Of a stretch of 64,000 nucleotides of DNA, positions 62,999-64,000 are shown piece by piece. Location of the stretch: positions 224,241-288,240 of the forward strand of contig NZ_RCZA01000003.1 in assembly GCF_006438925.1 (NCBI RefSeq). The letters are read 5' to 3'. Made by a program: the position numbers and the translations under genes. This stretch comes from Pseudomonas mandelii (GTDB lineage: Bacteria; Pseudomonadota; Gammaproteobacteria; Pseudomonadales; Pseudomonadaceae). How positions within the stretch are numbered: position 1 is the first letter of the stretch; the number at the start of each line of letters is the position of its first letter. The notes under the pieces were generated by a model that was given only the letters and a program-made list of their open reading frames with translations, was not told the DNA's origin and did not search any database.

Positions 62999-63646
62999 TT
63001 AGCTCGAAATTGACTCAAGTTGTTGCAGAAGCAACGCTGCCTGGGTCCGGGTCCGCACATTCAGCTTGCGAAAAATCGCCGTCACGTGGGCCTTGATCGT
63101 CGCTTCGGAAACGCTCAGCTCGTAGGCAATCTGCTTATTCAACAGGCCTTCACAGACCATGGTCAGAACACGAAACTGCTGAGGCGTCAGACTCGCAAGG
63201 CCTTCGCTGGCGGCCTTCGCTTCGGCGGAAACGCTCACCGCCTCGAACGCCTGGGGCGGCCAGAACACATCACCATCAAGCACCGCGCGTACCGCTTTCT
63301 GGATGACACTCAGATCACTGGACTTGGGGATGAAGCCGCTGGCGCCGAATTCACGGGACTTGACCATGATCGAGGCTTCTTCCTGGGCTGACACCATGAC
63401 CACCGGAATCTGCGGATACTGACCGCGCAACAGCACCAGCCCTGAAAAACCGTAGGCCCCCGGCATGTTCAGATCCAGCAGCACCAGATCCCAGTCGGAC
63501 TTCTCGTCCAGACGGGTTTCCAGCTCGGCAATGCTTGCCACTTCCACCAGACGGACTTCCGGGCCCAGGCCCAGGGTCAACGCTTGATGCAGGGCGCTAC
63601 GAAAAAGAGGGTGGTCATCGGCAATCAGGATTTCGTATGTGGCCAT
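62999..63646 (-). CDS. erdR: LuxR-type response regulator ErdR
   Basis: A 215-residue two-component regulator. REC domain: acidic pair ADDHP, phospho-acceptor Asp in LVLLDLNMPG, Lys in FIPKSS. LuxR-type HTH at the C-terminus: SLTPQQFRVLTMVCEGLLNKQIAYELSVSEATIKAHVTAIFRKLNV. ErdR controls ethanol oxidation and acetate metabolism in Pseudomonas. Next to dgkA it matches the conserved dgkA-erdR order. Confidence 0.9.
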   Translation of the reverse strand: MATYEILIADDHPLFRSALHQALTLGLGPEVRLVEVASIAELETRLDEKSDWDLVLLDLNMPGAYGFSGLVLLRGQYPQIPVVMVSAQEEASIMVKSREFGASGFIPKSSDLSVIQKAVRAVLDGDVFWPPQAFEAVSVSAEAKAASEGLASLTPQQFRVLTMVCEGLLNKQIAYELSVSEATIKAHVTAIFRKLNVRTRTQAALLLQQLESISS

Positions 63647-63856
63647 TTTTCAAATGATCCTGTTTTTCAAACAACTCGAGGTACAGCCACGGAGCTGTAC
63701 CAACAGGGCACGTTCAACGCCAATCACGTGACTATCCACGTAAAGAATACGGCGTATCAAACTTTGGCCGCGCCCTAATCGGCGCCAAGCATGCCCAGCG
63801 AAGTCGGGGTGGTCAAGGTGCATGGCCAGTACAGTTCTTTGCAGTATGGGCGACAA

Positions 63857-64000
63857 TCAGCTCAAGGCAGGCGCAACGTTCTCAACGAAGGGCATCAGCT
63901 CGGCGTGTGCCGGTGTTGAAACATTCATTTCAAGCTGATGTTTGGCATCAAGGTAATGTTGGCTGAACACGTCGAAATAAGCGTCCAGTGCCGACGCTGC
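63857..64000 (-). CDS. C-terminal end of an unidentified protein (partial)
   Basis: The last 47 codons of a frame running in from the right edge: ...ALDAYFDVFSQHYLDAKHQ..., ending ENVAPALS. I do not recognise the family from this fragment. The 197-bp gap to erdR holds that gene's upstream region; no clear promoter motif was seen. Confidence 0.55.
   Translation of the reverse strand, partial: AASALDAYFDVFSQHYLDAKHQLEMNVSTPAHAELMPFVENVAPALS

Overview
The window is chromosomal DNA of a fluorescent Pseudomonas (P. fluorescens group). Evidence: the gene content and order match Pseudomonas core blocks (bra branched-chain amino acid operon, slyB, pdxH, quiP, proS, dinB, mprF, kup, rimO, fpr/finR, dgkA/erdR); codons are GC-rich; and intergenic gaps are filled with the two REPIN-type inverted repeats common in this group. 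I see no prophage, insertion sequence, rRNA or CRISPR array. Identifications rest on reading the sequence and on recalled family features; no search was run.

Layout. 1-4 kb: end of braC, then the overlapping braDEFG genes (LIV-I type amino acid ABC transporter). 4-10 kb: a small DUF6124-like gene behind a structured leader, a LysR regulator with an exact in-frame 84-bp tandem duplication and its divergent SDR, a lipoprotein, an FAD oxidoreductase and a PLP enzyme. 10-13.2 kb: nhaA and a compact S-type pyocin with a colicin E3-like RNase domain plus its immunity gene. 13.2-27.4 kb: an envelope-rich block (slyB, OmpA-like lipoproteins, serine hydrolase, GH50-like agarase, dinG, collagen-like protein, YchJ/SEC-C proteins). 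27.5-34.6 kb: isochorismatase-like protein, GST, the AHL acylase quiP behind a 153-bp imperfect palindrome, and a DNA exonuclease-ligase pair. 34.8-39 kb: an aotJQMOP-like basic amino acid transport operon. 39-48 kb: dcd, cold-shock gene, DUF481 protein, an alkyltransferase-like protein, ampG, proS, dinB. 48.2-49 kb: three initiator tRNA genes in an exact 308-bp tandem array, each unit with its own promoter and terminator. 49-56.8 kb: mprF with its periplasmic hydrolase partner, kup, rimO. 56.8-64 kb: GNAT, a pseudouridine synthase homologue lacking the usual catalytic Asp, YehS-like, rhlG, trmO, fpr/finR, dgkA, erdR and the end of one more gene.

Themes: amino acid import (bra, aot), envelope lipoproteins and lipid modification (OmpA-like, mprF/acvB, ampG, dgkA), DNA repair (dinG, dinB, exonuclease-ligase, ATL; dinG and dinB have LexA-like sites upstream) and interbacterial interaction (pyocin, quiP). 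The least explained signals are non-coding or residue-level: the palindrome before quiP, the hairpins that bury the Shine-Dalgarno sequences of two OmpA paralogues, the DUF6124 leader, the duplicated LysR segment, and catalytic-residue substitutions in the pyocin RNase and the pseudouridine synthase homologue.
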